From positions 2,271,360-2,335,359 of the forward strand of contig NZ_KZ987724.1 in assembly GCF_003614185.1 (NCBI RefSeq): DNA of 64,000 bases, given 5' to 3'. The notes under the pieces were generated by a model. It was not told the origin of the DNA. It saw only the letters and a program-made list of their open reading frames with translations, and made no database searches. The DNA is from Paenibacillus aceti (GTDB lineage Bacteria; Bacillota; Bacilli; Paenibacillales; Paenibacillaceae). A program made the translations under genes and the position numbers. How positions within the stretch are numbered: the stretch's first letter is position 1; each line of letters begins with the position of its first letter. Shown here piece after piece: positions 8,338 through 17,049 of this stretch.

Positions 8338-10284
8338 ATGATGATTCAATGTCAACATATACAGAAATATTACGGTGCCGAGCTGGTGCTAAGCGATATC
8401 TCATTTGAAATTAAGGAAGGCGAAAAGGTCGGCTTGATCGGACGTAATGGTACAGGCAAGACGACGCTGATGAAGCTGATTATCGATACAGATAAACCGG
8501 ATCAAGGGCAGCTATCTGTCCGCCGCGGTGCCCGTATCGGCTCCTTGGCTCAAATTCCGGATTATCATAATGATGAGACTGTCTACACGGTGCTTCAATC
8601 GGCTTTTCGAGAAATACTGGACGCCAAGGAAGAAATGCAGCAATTAGAAGCGAAGATGAGTTCCACAGAAGCGATCGAGAATCCTTCTCTGTTGGAATCT
8701 CTGCTGCGCCAATACGGGCAGCTGCAAGATCAATTCGAGCGCGGTGGCGGTTATGAAATTGAAGCCTCGATCGATCGTGTCGCTGGGGGGCTAGGGATCT
8801 CGACCAAACAGTACAAGCGCCTCTTCTCTACCCTGTCCGGCGGCGAGAAGACGAAGATCGGCCTGGCCGTGATCCTGCTGCAAAGTCCAGATATATTGCT
8901 GCTAGATGAGCCGACCAACCATCTGGATATGGCCGCGATCGAATGGCTGGAAGAATTCCTTACCACGTACAAAGGTACGGTCATTATCGCTTCCCATGAT
9001 CGCTATTTTCTGGACGGGGTCGTACGTAAAATTATAGAGCTTGAAGACGGCGAATCCTTCACCTATCATGGCAACTATAGCGAATACAAGAAAGGGAAAG
9101 AAGCAAAGCTGCTTCAGCAGTTCGCCGAATATCAAGAACAGCAGAAAAAGATTCAGAAGATGAAGGAAACCATCAAGCAACTGATTGAGTGGGGCAACCG
9201 TTCGAATCCGCCAAACCCTAGCTTCCACCGTCGCGCCGCCTCCATGCAGAAGGCCTTAGACCGGATGGTTAAAGTAAAAAAGCCGATTCTGGAACGGAAA
9301 CGAATCGACCTGCAGTTGGAACAGACTGACCGCTCTGGTAAGGATGCACTCGTATTCATCGACGTAAGTAAATCCATCGAGGGAAGACAACTGTACAGAG
9401 GGATCACTTATACATTGCACTATGGCGAAGTAGCCGCATTAATCGGTGCGAACGGCTCCGGTAAGAGTATCCTGCTAAAAGGCATACTTGGCCTGACAGA
9501 TATCGATGAAGGGGAAATTCGCCTTGGCTCACGAAGCGAGGTCGGATATTTAGCTCAAGAGTCCACCCCTGCGGATCAAGACCGAACGGTGCTAGAGTAT
9601 TTCCGCGGTGAGATTGGAATGGAAACCGGTGAGGCCAGGAACCAACTGGCACGTTTTCTTTTCTACGGAACTGATGTATTCAAAAAAGTACACAGTCTAT
9701 CCGGCGGAGAATGGACCCGATTGCGGCTTGCGATCCTGATGTATCAAAAGCCCAATTTGCTGCTGCTCGACGAACCGACGAACCATCTGGATATCGATTC
9801 AAGAGAAGCGCTTGAGGATGCTTTGGAGGACTTCCCGGGAACCGTTCTGGCCGTATCCCATGACCGATATTTTATCAACAAGATCGCCGGGCAGATTTGG
9901 GCGCTTGAGGACAGGCAGATGATCGTATCTCTAGGCAATTTTGAAGACTATCGGGCAGAGCTTGAGAAGAGGAAATCTATCGCGGAACCTCCTGCACCAA
10001 AGGATCAGTATAAAGAGAACCCTAATAAACAGCCATTTGCAGCACAGGAACAGATGATGCAGCCCGCCGAAAGGAACCGTACAGCAAAAACCAACCCGGC
10101 CACAATACAGAAGCTGGAACTAGATATCGCCAAGATCGAGAGGAGCCTGGAAATAATCAAGACATCTATGCTTGATCCGAAGATCGCTTATGATGCTCAT
10201 GGATTGTCTGAGCTGCAAGTCGAACAAGACAGCCTTCAGCAACAACTAGACAGCCTGATCGAGAAATACCTCGAGCTGCTCTAG
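8338..10284 (+). CDS. ABC-F ATPase, probable ribosome protection protein
   Basis: 648 aa with two ABC cassettes and no membrane segments. Cassette 1 has Walker A GRNGTGKTT, signature LSGGEKTK and Walker B LLLDEPTNHLD. Cassette 2 has GANGSGKS, LSGGEWTR and another LLLDEPTNHLD. The interdomain linker (about residues 245-320) is long and highly charged, as in ABC-F proteins that enter the ribosomal E site. A C-terminal coiled coil (about 590-645) follows. Size and linker resemble the antibiotic-resistance group, for example TaeA of Paenibacillus, but a housekeeping ABC-F cannot be excluded. AAGGAGAG sets the start. The upstream leader and terminator suggest drug-inducible expression. Confidence 0.85.
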   Translation: MMIQCQHIQKYYGAELVLSDISFEIKEGEKVGLIGRNGTGKTTLMKLIIDTDKPDQGQLSVRRGARIGSLAQIPDYHNDETVYTVLQSAFREILDAKEEMQQLEAKMSSTEAIENPSLLESLLRQYGQLQDQFERGGGYEIEASIDRVAGGLGISTKQYKRLFSTLSGGEKTKIGLAVILLQSPDILLLDEPTNHLDMAAIEWLEEFLTTYKGTVIIASHDRYFLDGVVRKIIELEDGESFTYHGNYSEYKKGKEAKLLQQFAEYQEQQKKIQKMKETIKQLIEWGNRSNPPNPSFHRRAASMQKALDRMVKVKKPILERKRIDLQLEQTDRSGKDALVFIDVSKSIEGRQLYRGITYTLHYGEVAALIGANGSGKSILLKGILGLTDIDEGEIRLGSRSEVGYLAQESTPADQDRTVLEYFRGEIGMETGEARNQLARFLFYGTDVFKKVHSLSGGEWTRLRLAILMYQKPNLLLLDEPTNHLDIDSREALEDALEDFPGTVLAVSHDRYFINKIAGQIWALEDRQMIVSLGNFEDYRAELEKRKSIAEPPAPKDQYKENPNKQPFAAQEQMMQPAERNRTAKTNPATIQKLELDIAKIERSLEIIKTSMLDPKIAYDAHGLSELQVEQDSLQQQLDSLIEKYLELL

Positions 10285-10362
10285 GACGTTGAACTTAAGT
10301 TGAACTTAAAAAGAGGCCAAGACTAGGCAAGAGGAAAAATGATTCTAAGAGGAGCCCAAACT

Positions 10363-11037
10363 ATGAGTTCTGTAGCCTTTCATTTGCATACCGATGATCC
10401 GCGTGTCCAATCTCTATCTATAGCCGACCCCCGCATGGGGGCGCTAATTGCCTTGATCGGCGAAGTAAAGACCAATACGCAGGAGCCGCATTTTGCTTCC
10501 ATCGCCCGATCGATCATTAGCCAGCAAATCTCTGTCAAAGCAGCAGCGACGATTCGCCGCCGGGTTGTCGAACTGGCCGGGGAACTATCCCCGGCCGCCC
10601 TCTCGGCGCAAACCGATGAGAAGCTTCGCTCAGCAGGTCTCTCCACTGCTAAGGTCGCCTATATCCGCGATCTATGCAATAAGGTGCTCGCCGGCGAAGT
10701 GAACTTGGAGCAGCTTCATCAGTTAAGCGATGAAGAGGCAGCCGCTAAGCTTGTCTCTATCAAAGGGATCGGCAAATGGACAGCGGAAATGTTCCTTATC
10801 TTCGGACTAGGCCGGGAGAACATTATGTCATACGGGGATGCCGGACTACAGCGCGCGGCCAAATGGCTGCATCAATTGGATGAGCGAAAGGACCGTAAAT
10901 ATTTGCAGCAGGTATCTCATTTATGGGCCCCATATAGCTCCATTGCTTCCACTTATCTATGGGAAGCGATCAATCAGGGACATGTCGATTCTGGCGAAAC
11001 TCTTAGTCAACGAATGAGCAACTCTCAATCGGTATGA
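10363..11037 (+). CDS. DNA-3-methyladenine glycosylase II, AlkA-type
   Basis: 224 aa of the HhH-GPD superfamily. The helix-hairpin-helix is LVSIKGIGKWTAEMFL and the catalytic Asp lies in SYGDAGLQRA about 20 residues later. It would excise alkylated purines in base excision repair. AAGAGGAG sits eight bases before the ATG at 10363, so I prefer this start to the ATG 24 bases upstream. No Fe-S cluster cysteines are present, which fits AlkA rather than Nth/MutY. Confidence 0.85.
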   Translation: MSSVAFHLHTDDPRVQSLSIADPRMGALIALIGEVKTNTQEPHFASIARSIISQQISVKAAATIRRRVVELAGELSPAALSAQTDEKLRSAGLSTAKVAYIRDLCNKVLAGEVNLEQLHQLSDEEAAAKLVSIKGIGKWTAEMFLIFGLGRENIMSYGDAGLQRAAKWLHQLDERKDRKYLQQVSHLWAPYSSIASTYLWEAINQGHVDSGETLSQRMSNSQSV

Positions 11038-11051
11038 CGCTCGACCGTGGT

Positions 11052-11398
11052 TTATACACCACCCATTTTCTGATCACCAATCGCTTGAAATTCGCCGTCA
11101 AGCAGCCGTTCCGAATTCAAACTGTCATATTGCATGGGGCGTATTGCATACACTAATTCAGCTCCCTCGGTATGCGGCATCACGATTCTGAGCCCCTTTC
11201 TCAACGGCCTCCTGGCGGCATAAATCAACGTTAGAACCATCCCCATTGTATAAACGGACCACATGGATGATTGGAAGCGCTTCGGCACGGTAAGTATTAA
11301 GAATCCGTTCCATCCTTGGCAATATTCCGAATGTCCCCTTAATTTCCGCCGGAGCCCCCGGCAACACAAAATCATTCTGCGTATCGATCGTAATTCAT
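11052..11398 (-). pseudogene. Broken isochorismatase-family hydrolase
   Basis: The segment ITIDTQNDFVLPGAPAE carries the family catalytic Asp region. It continues in one frame to EKGAQ, then a neighbouring frame continues as IVMPHTEGAELV and LDGEFQAIGDQ. The ribosome binding site and ATG (11396-11398) are in the wrong frame for the body. At least two frameshifts are therefore needed, and the frame then stops before the catalytic Cys region (normally CxxFPNCPR-like). Cysteine hydrolases of this family act on isochorismate, nicotinamide or carbamoyl compounds. This copy is inactive. Confidence 0.75.
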
Positions 11399-11559
11399 GC
11401 GGACGTCCTTCTCCTTTATCCGCTTGCTATTTCTTTATTCAGAAAGCCTTGGATTAGATTAAGAATATTTTATCAGAAAATTATCCACACTAAATGAATG
11501 CCAGACCTAGGGCTGGATCATCAAATTCTGAAAACATGCAGAGGGAGGAGCTTACGTTA

Positions 11560-12318
11560 ATGCTTAAACCGAAACTGTTCTTGCTGCTCATTCTTTCCGT
11601 AGCTGTAGCCCATCTTCCTGGATCAGCGGAGGCACACGCCGTGCCCAAGAACAGAGCCTACTATGAGTCACGCGGTGACATCGTTTGGGAAGTCCCGACC
11701 CAGGATAAGTTTATTGCCCTGACCTTTGATGACGGGCCGGATGCCAAGCTGACGCCACAAATTCTGGAGCTGTTGGAGAAATACGATGCGAAGGCAACCT
11801 TCTTCGTCGTCGGTGAGCGCGTTAAGAGGTATCCTGAACTGGTCAAGAAGGAGCTGGCTGCCGGCCATGAAGTCGGTAATCACTCATTCCGCCATCCTCC
11901 CTTTGATCAATTATCGCATAGCTCCATTAAAGACGAATTAGAACAGACCCAGCAAGTGATTTTCCAGACGACAGGACATAAAGCGGTGCTCTTTCGCCCG
12001 CCCGGCGGGGTTTATAACGATAATATCATCCAGTTAACCAAGCAGAATAATCTGCAGCTAATTCTGTGGTCCTGGCATCAGGACACGAAGGATTGGGCTG
12101 CCCCAGGTGTAAATAAAATCGTACGCAAGGTACTGGACAACGCCCACAACGGAGATATTGTGCTCATGCATGATTTTGTCTATCACAGCTCTCAAACCCC
12201 GGAAGCGCTAAAAATTATTTTACCTGAGCTGAAAAAGAGAGGCTTCTCCTTCGTTACCGTCTCAGAGCTGCTCTCCCATAAGGCCTCGCCTAAACAGCAT
12301 ATCGAAGTAAACCATTAG
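11560..12318 (+). CDS. Secreted polysaccharide deacetylase (CE4/NodB domain)
   Basis: 252 aa. A signal peptide (about residues 1-25) precedes a complete NodB domain: motif 1 TFDDGPD (catalytic base and metal Asp), motif 2 HSFRH (metal His pair), motif 3 RPPGG, motif 4 near KDW and motif 5 LMHD. It should remove N-acetyl groups from peptidoglycan or chitin-like polymers outside the membrane, a PdaA/PdaB-type role. GGGAGGAG selects the ATG at 11560. It appears monocistronic. Confidence 0.88.
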   Translation: MLKPKLFLLLILSVAVAHLPGSAEAHAVPKNRAYYESRGDIVWEVPTQDKFIALTFDDGPDAKLTPQILELLEKYDAKATFFVVGERVKRYPELVKKELAAGHEVGNHSFRHPPFDQLSHSSIKDELEQTQQVIFQTTGHKAVLFRPPGGVYNDNIIQLTKQNNLQLILWSWHQDTKDWAAPGVNKIVRKVLDNAHNGDIVLMHDFVYHSSQTPEALKIILPELKKRGFSFVTVSELLSHKASPKQHIEVNH

Positions 12319-12356
12319 GTTTTCCTCTATTTAATCCCGTTTTAACTGGTCATCCG

Positions 12357-12423
12357 CCGCTTCGACTCCTTTACAAACAGCATAATTATACATCAGCTTT
12401 TCCGTAATAAAGGAGTCAAGCGG
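12357..12423. repeat. Imperfect 16-bp inverted repeat
   Basis: CCGCTTCGACTCCTTTA and its reverse complement TAAAGGAGTCAAGCGG, with one bulged base and a 34-base loop, lie between the deacetylase and doxX genes. No run of T follows, so it is not an ordinary terminator. Its role is unknown. Confidence 0.6.
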
Positions 12424-12549
12424 CATGAACTATACAGCCTGATGATTAATAATAAGAAATTACTAATCATTAGGCTCCCCTTACTGTTCTATTCCGCTCG
12501 GAATAGTGCATATAATAGATCAAATTTAAATATCTTAACTTTAATTATT

Positions 12550-12565
12550 TGTGATTTAAATCACA
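12550..12565 (+). promoter_or_regulatory. Fnr/Crp-family site 1
   Basis: Perfect palindrome TGTGA-TTTAAA-TCACA. Its centre is about 41 bp before the likely transcription start if TATAAT at 12587 is the -10, the classic activating position for Fnr. Confidence 0.65.
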
Positions 12566-12570
12566 ATTGT

Positions 12571-12592
12571 TGTGAAAAAGATCACTTATAAT
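12571..12592 (+). promoter_or_regulatory. Fnr-type site 2 and -10 box of the DoxX gene
   Basis: TGTGA-AAAAGA-TCACT (12571-12586) fits the Bacillus Fnr consensus. It is centred exactly 21 bp, two helical turns, from site 1 and abuts the -10 TATAAT (12587-12592). Site 2 would occupy the promoter core. Confidence 0.6.
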
Positions 12593-12650
12593 AAATCCAT
12601 CAAAGATGATCATCCAGAAAAAAACAAAACCATTTGAGGAGTGGTACTTA

Positions 12651-13190
12651 ATGTTTAACAGTTTCCTGAGAACGAACAAAATTGCAATGTGGTTATTAAC
12701 TTTCATCCGTATTTATGTCGGCTATCAGTGGATTACAGCCGGTTGGCATAAACTTACTGGCGGCTTCGATGCAGCCGGTTTCCTGAATGGTGCGATCGCT
12801 AACAGCACCGGTGACCATCCCGCCGTTCAAGCTTGGTGGGCCACCTTCCTGGAGCATGTAGCTCTCCCGGGAGTTAACGTCTTCAACATCGTCGTTCCTT
12901 TTGGGGAATTTCTCGTAGGTCTCGGACTTATCCTTGGTACTTTCACTACCTTTGCAGCTCTGATGGGACTTCTCATGAATACCGCCTTCCTCTTCTCGGG
13001 ATCGGTGAGCACAAACGGGCAAATGCTCCTGCTTGAAGTGCTGCTCATAGCAGCTGCCGCAAATGCAGGGAAGATCGGTCTGGACTACTACGTACTTCCT
13101 TACTTGCGCGGCTTGTTCCACAAGAACCAGGAGGCAGCACTTGACATCGCTCCGAAGAATAAGGTGAAGGTAAAGAATTTGGCCCATTAA
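12651..13190 (+). CDS. DoxX-family membrane protein
   Basis: 179 aa with four hydrophobic segments. The N-terminal FIRIYVGYQWITAGWHKLTGG is typical of DoxX/DoxD-like proteins, which include the small subunit of thiosulfate:quinone oxidoreductase and membrane partners in redox stress. GAGGAG precedes the ATG at 12651. The C-terminus is basic and cytoplasmic. The Fnr-type sites suggest oxygen-responsive expression. The exact redox partner cannot be told from sequence. Confidence 0.8.
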   Translation: MFNSFLRTNKIAMWLLTFIRIYVGYQWITAGWHKLTGGFDAAGFLNGAIANSTGDHPAVQAWWATFLEHVALPGVNVFNIVVPFGEFLVGLGLILGTFTTFAALMGLLMNTAFLFSGSVSTNGQMLLLEVLLIAAAANAGKIGLDYYVLPYLRGLFHKNQEAALDIAPKNKVKVKNLAH

Positions 13191-13210
13191 GTAAAAATAA
13201 AAATTGCAAA

Positions 13211-13248
13211 AAAGGCTGGTCTCTTCAATGTAAGAGATCAGCCTTCTT
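13211..13248 (+). terminator. Bidirectional terminator
   Basis: Stem AAGGCTGGTCTCTT / AAGAGATCAGCCTT with a short loop, shared by the converging DoxX and PIG-L genes. Confidence 0.75.
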
Positions 13249-13260
13249 CATGCCGTTTAA

Positions 13261-13962
13261 CTAAACCAGATCATCGAATATCGTCCGTTCTTGCTTAAGC
13301 GGATTTACATTTCCACGTTCCCAGACGAGCAAGAAGCACTCATCTGCAAAAGAACTCGGCCCCGCCTGCAGCAAATCACCGAACACCCGTTCAATGGACA
13401 AAATTTGCGACTCATGTGCCGCCAGTGCATCACGCTTAATTTTCCAATTCTGACCCAGACTAATACTCAGTACACCTGGCTTATCAATCGCATCTCCCCT
13501 TGATCTCACCTCATTATAGTACAGCTTCTGTACCGAGGGAGCCTGACCGCCCAGTACCACCTTATTCACAGCATGATGGATGACAATATGATCCGGATGC
13601 CCCGAAACCCCATCCTCTGGAAAAGTAACTACTACTTCAATTTGATGTCTATTCAGAAAATCAGCGATATGTGCAGCCAAAATATTTTGATCGACTTCCT
13701 TCAATTTTCCGTCGCCCATCTCCAAATGAGTGATCTCTGAAATACCGAGAATATCGGCCGCCTGCTGCAGCTCAATCCTGCGTTTGGCCGCTAGCTCCTC
13801 CGGCGTCATCGTCCCCAAACGTCCCGTCTTCCCCGCATTGCCGGGAGTCGCTGTCAGCAAAATTGGATTTCCTCCTTCATCGGCAATTTGCCGGATCAGA
13901 AAGGAACAGCCAAAGGTCTCATCATCCGGATGCGCGTATATGAAGCCCACGTTTCTTTTCAT
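13261..13962 (-). CDS. PIG-L family deacetylase
   Basis: 233 aa. The zinc and catalytic motif AHPDDE lies near the N-terminus and the second metal ligand in SGHPDH in the middle, as in LmbE/PIG-L N-acetylglucosaminyl deacetylases. In Bacilli such enzymes include BshB1/BshB2, which deacetylate GlcNAc-malate in bacillithiol synthesis. This protein matches the general family better than BshB2, so the substrate is open. GGAGGAGGA selects the internal ATG (13962) over one six codons upstream. Confidence 0.75.
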   Translation of the reverse strand: MKRNVGFIYAHPDDETFGCSFLIRQIADEGGNPILLTATPGNAGKTGRLGTMTPEELAAKRRIELQQAADILGISEITHLEMGDGKLKEVDQNILAAHIADFLNRHQIEVVVTFPEDGVSGHPDHIVIHHAVNKVVLGGQAPSVQKLYYNEVRSRGDAIDKPGVLSISLGQNWKIKRDALAAHESQILSIERVFGDLLQAGPSSFADECFLLVWERGNVNPLKQERTIFDDLV

Positions 13963-14149
13963 CCAATTATCCTCCTCCATGCACCTCTTAATATACTTAC
14001 TATACTTTAATATTGACTAAGTCGGCAAAATTCTCTACAATGCAGTAGAATCTTAAAATAATCTACAACCGCAACAAGTGATGAAATACATGTCGCAATC
14101 GGCGAACGAATACCTTGAAGACTACTACTAACCCAAGGGAGGGGCTGTT

Positions 14150-14788
14150 ATGAGTCAGATACAACCTATATCCACCAGAGAGCGGATTCTGCATATGATG
14201 AAGACGGTTGGTCCCCTCAGCGCCAAAGAGATCACCCATGAACTGCAAATTACGGAAATGGCCGTTCGCAGACACCTTGGTTCTATGGAACGTGATGGAC
14301 TGATCGAATCGAAGATGATCCGGCAAACCCTGGGCCGCCCGACGGCAGTCTATGGCTTAACCGATACTGCGGAAGGGATGTTCCCGAAGAGCTATAGCAC
14401 GCTGACACTCGACTTGCTGGATTCCCTGGCTGAAGAGAGCGGCGAGGACATGGTCAATCATCTCTTCGAACGCCGCAAGGAAAAATTAACTCAAAGATAC
14501 GAATCCGAAATGCAAGGCAAAGACTTTAATGAAAAGGTGCTGCGACTTGCCGAGATTCAAAATGAGAACGGATATATGACGGAATGCACAGCCCAAGAGG
14601 ATGGCAGCTTCGTATTAAAAGAGCATAACTGTCCGATCTCACAAATCGCCGATCAATTCAATCATGCCTGCGAATGCGAGCTTAAGCTGTTCGAGACTCT
14701 GCTGGATACAAAGGTGGAGAGAACAGAATGTCTCGTCGAGCAGGGCAAGCGCTGTGTCTACGTCATCCACAAACAACCAAAGCCTTGA
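14150..14788 (+). CDS. SufR-like Fe-S transcriptional regulator
   Basis: 212 aa. The N-terminal winged helix-turn-helix (about residues 10-75, AKEITHELQITEMAVRRHLG) is of the DeoR/ArsR type. The C-terminal part has Cys in EHNCPI, CEC and ERTECLVEQGKRCVYVI. This spacing matches SufR, whose cluster senses iron-sulfur and redox state. It starts after AAGGGAGG. It lies close to a DUF1450 ferredoxin-fold protein and superoxide dismutase, a small redox neighbourhood. The target genes are not evident. Confidence 0.75.
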   Translation: MSQIQPISTRERILHMMKTVGPLSAKEITHELQITEMAVRRHLGSMERDGLIESKMIRQTLGRPTAVYGLTDTAEGMFPKSYSTLTLDLLDSLAEESGEDMVNHLFERRKEKLTQRYESEMQGKDFNEKVLRLAEIQNENGYMTECTAQEDGSFVLKEHNCPISQIADQFNHACECELKLFETLLDTKVERTECLVEQGKRCVYVIHKQPKP

Positions 14789-14791
14789 CCT

Positions 14792-14830
14792 AAAAAGTCT
14801 TCGGAAGCATCTGCCTTCGAAGACTTTTTT
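14792..14830 (+). terminator. Terminator between converging genes
   Basis: AAGTCTTCG / CGAAGACTT stem flanked by A and T runs, usable in both directions. Confidence 0.75.
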
Positions 14831-14866
14831 ATCTAAAAGCATAATCCACCCTCATATTACACAACC

Positions 14867-15121
14867 TTATATATCGTAGAACGCCTTAAGCTCGGCTTCA
14901 ATCGCCTGCTTAATCAACCGGAGGCATTCCTCTGTTGTCTTGGCGAATACCTTATTCCCGTTCACCATCGCATAGGGTCTTGCCCGGCACATGCCGCAGA
15001 AATTCAGGCAATCTGTCCGCATGACGGCAATCTCCGGGTATTCCTCCTCCAGCTGCTCCAGATCAAGCGCGCTTATCCGATTGTTAGTACATATCTCCAC
15101 GACAACGATGCCCATTCCCAC
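14867..15121 (-). CDS. DUF1450 protein (YuzB-like)
   Basis: 84 aa. Four Cys: EICTN, then TDCLNFCGMC, the thioredoxin-like ferredoxin pattern of the DUF1450/YuzB family, followed by RPYAMVNG. It may bind a 2Fe-2S cluster, but no reaction is known. The GTG at 15121 stands eight bases after GAGGTG and fits better than the ATG two codons later. It is divergent from sodA. Confidence 0.7.
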   Translation of the reverse strand: MGMGIVVVEICTNNRISALDLEQLEEEYPEIAVMRTDCLNFCGMCRARPYAMVNGNKVFAKTTEECLRLIKQAIEAELKAFYDI

Positions 15122-15213
15122 TTGTTTTTCACCTCTTCGACCAATAATTATGATGAACCGATCCAGCTTTGTCAATGGAGACAAGCAATTAATATACTTA
15201 ACATACATATATG

Positions 15214-15242
15214 TTGACTAAGTGTCTGAATAGCTATATAAT
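15214..15242 (+). promoter_or_regulatory. Sigma-A promoter of sodA
   Basis: TTGACT, 17 bp, TATAAT, about 50 bp before the sodA start. Confidence 0.75.
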
Positions 15243-15293
15243 AATAATTGTCGGAAATGACGCTACATAATACAAGAGAGGATGATTTAACCC

Positions 15294-15911
15294 ATGGCAC
15301 ATCAATTACCTGCACTTCCTTACGCGAACAATGCACTCGAACCTCATATCGATGAACAGACTATGATGATTCACCATGATCGTCACCACAATACGTATGT
15401 AACTAACCTGAATGCAGCACTGGAATCTGCTCCTGAGCTTCAATCCAAATCTGTTGAAGAATTGATCGCTGATTTGGACAGCGTACCTGAAAGCATTCGT
15501 ACTGCAGTTCGCAACAATGGTGGCGGACACGCTAACCACTCCCTGTTCTGGGAAATTATCGGACCGAATGGCGGCGGCCAACCTTCCGGTAAGCTTGCTG
15601 AAGCCATCAACAATGAATTGGGCGGCTTCGACAAGTTCAAGGAAGACTTCTCCAAAGCGGCAACCACTCGCTTCGGTAGCGGCTGGGCTTTCCTGGCCGT
15701 TGACAAGAACGGCAAATTGTCCGTATACAGCTTGCCGAACCAAGATTCACCGATTATGGAAGGTAAGACTCCAATTCTCGGCATCGACGTATGGGAGCAT
15801 GCTTACTACCTGAAATATCAAAACAAACGTCCTGACTATATCGCAGCCTTCTTCAACGTTATTAACTGGGCTGAAGTTGCGAAACGCTACGAAGCTGCTT
15901 TGAACAAGTAA
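15294..15911 (+). CDS. sodA: Superoxide dismutase (Mn/Fe type)
   Basis: 205 aa, full length. The metal ligands are recognisable: His in MIHHDRHH, His in HANHSLFW, and Asp and His in [21 protein letters not shown]. It converts superoxide to peroxide and oxygen in the cytosol. A GAGAGGATG Shine-Dalgarno precedes the ATG, with a good sigma-A promoter upstream. The gene stands alone. The sequence around GSGWAFL fits the Mn form, but metal choice is not certain. Confidence 0.95.
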   Translation: MAHQLPALPYANNALEPHIDEQTMMIHHDRHHNTYVTNLNAALESAPELQSKSVEELIADLDSVPESIRTAVRNNGGGHANHSLFWEIIGPNGGGQPSGKLAEAINNELGGFDKFKEDFSKAATTRFGSGWAFLAVDKNGKLSVYSLPNQDSPIMEGKTPILGIDVWEHAYYLKYQNKRPDYIAAFFNVINWAEVAKRYEAALNK

Positions 15912-15942
15912 TAAATCAATTCTCTTTCAATCTCGTAATATA

Positions 15943-15981
15943 CAAAAGGACCGGTATCTCCATGGAGATCCGATCCTTTTT
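15943..15981 (+). terminator. Terminator between sodA and the LacI-type gene
   Basis: AAAAGGA...GGTATCTCC / GGAGATCCGATCCTTTT hairpin followed by T residues. It can serve both converging genes. Confidence 0.7.
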
Positions 15982-15984
15982 TAT

Positions 15985-17010
15985 TTAACCCAGCTTTCTT
16001 ACGGAGTCCCGTATCACCAGCGTTGGCGGCACAAAGACACGAATCATATCGCGATTGCGGCCGGATAGGGAGAGAAGCAGGTCTGCTGCCGCATGGCACA
16101 TCTTTTCCTTTTCCACATGAACCGTGGTCATCCTCAGCTCCGGCATCGCCGAATACTGCAGATCGTCATACCCCACAACGGACACCTGCTGAGGAACCGT
16201 AATCCCCCGCTCCTTCAGAAGTCCAACCAAGATATAGGCAATCCGGTCATTTCCACAGAAAAAACCACTCGGAAGCTGATCCAGCTCATTCAGCCATAGC
16301 GCTATTTCCCGCTCCGTCTCATCATATCCGTTCGACTCGGTCAAACAGTATTTATCGTAGATATGTACACTCTGCTCCCGCATCGCCTTCCAAAAACCGA
16401 ACCACCGTTCCTCATGACTCGTTGTCAAGTTCGTCGGGCCGATGAAGCCAATTTCCCGATGTCCCGCCGCGATCAGCACTGAGGTTGCTTCATAGGCTCC
16501 TTCGATATTTGCAGAGGTCACCACTGGACATGGTAAATCTCGATAATAGGAGTCCAGCATGACCAGCGGAAGCTCCATATCCCATACAAGCCGCGCATAT
16601 TCCTTATCTACAATTCCGAATAGAATAATTCCGCGGCAAGGAAGCTCCGACACCAGCCCAGGCAGCTTCAGCCCGGACTCCATCTCCCGATCAATCGGAG
16701 CCACAACAGCATTATAGCCTCTACCTCTTATGCTGCGCTCCAGTCCCCAGATCATGTCGTGAAAGAATTGAAAATGGTCATTATCCTGATAGCTCATAAT
16801 CCGCTCCGGAAACAGGATCAATATGTTCATATTGCCAGCCTCTTTGGCCGCAAATTGTCCGTAGCCGAGCTCCTTAGCCGTTTGCAGCACTTTATAGCGT
16901 GTCGCCTCGCTAATTCCCTTTTTATTCATCAAGGCCAGTGATACTGCATTTTTGGATATATTAAGCTTGTCGGCAATATCCTGCATCGATATTTTCTTTT
17001 TTCTGGCCAA
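15985..17010 (-). CDS. LacI-family transcriptional regulator
   Basis: 341 aa. The N-terminal LacI helix-turn-helix (SMQDIADKLNISKNAVSLAL, about residues 8-27) is followed by a periplasmic-binding-protein-like effector domain (YDDLQYSAMPELRMTTVHV near the C-terminus). The start is TTG, ten bases after AAAGGA. It is divergent from a ROK sugar kinase and manA, so it probably represses them and itself through the palindrome at 17057-17080. The inducer sugar is unknown. Confidence 0.88.
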   Translation of the reverse strand: MARKKKISMQDIADKLNISKNAVSLALMNKKGISEATRYKVLQTAKELGYGQFAAKEAGNMNILILFPERIMSYQDNDHFQFFHDMIWGLERSIRGRGYNAVVAPIDREMESGLKLPGLVSELPCRGIILFGIVDKEYARLVWDMELPLVMLDSYYRDLPCPVVTSANIEGAYEATSVLIAAGHREIGFIGPTNLTTSHEERWFGFWKAMREQSVHIYDKYCLTESNGYDETEREIALWLNELDQLPSGFFCGNDRIAYILVGLLKERGITVPQQVSVVGYDDLQYSAMPELRMTTVHVEKEKMCHAAADLLLSLSGRNRDMIRVFVPPTLVIRDSVRKLG

Positions 17011-17049
17011 TTGTTTTCATTCCTTTCGAAACATGTTAAACTAAACCTA

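Noticed and set aside
12901-13187. Minus-strand frames inside the DoxX gene
   Set aside because: No start signals and no hydrophobic or domain pattern.
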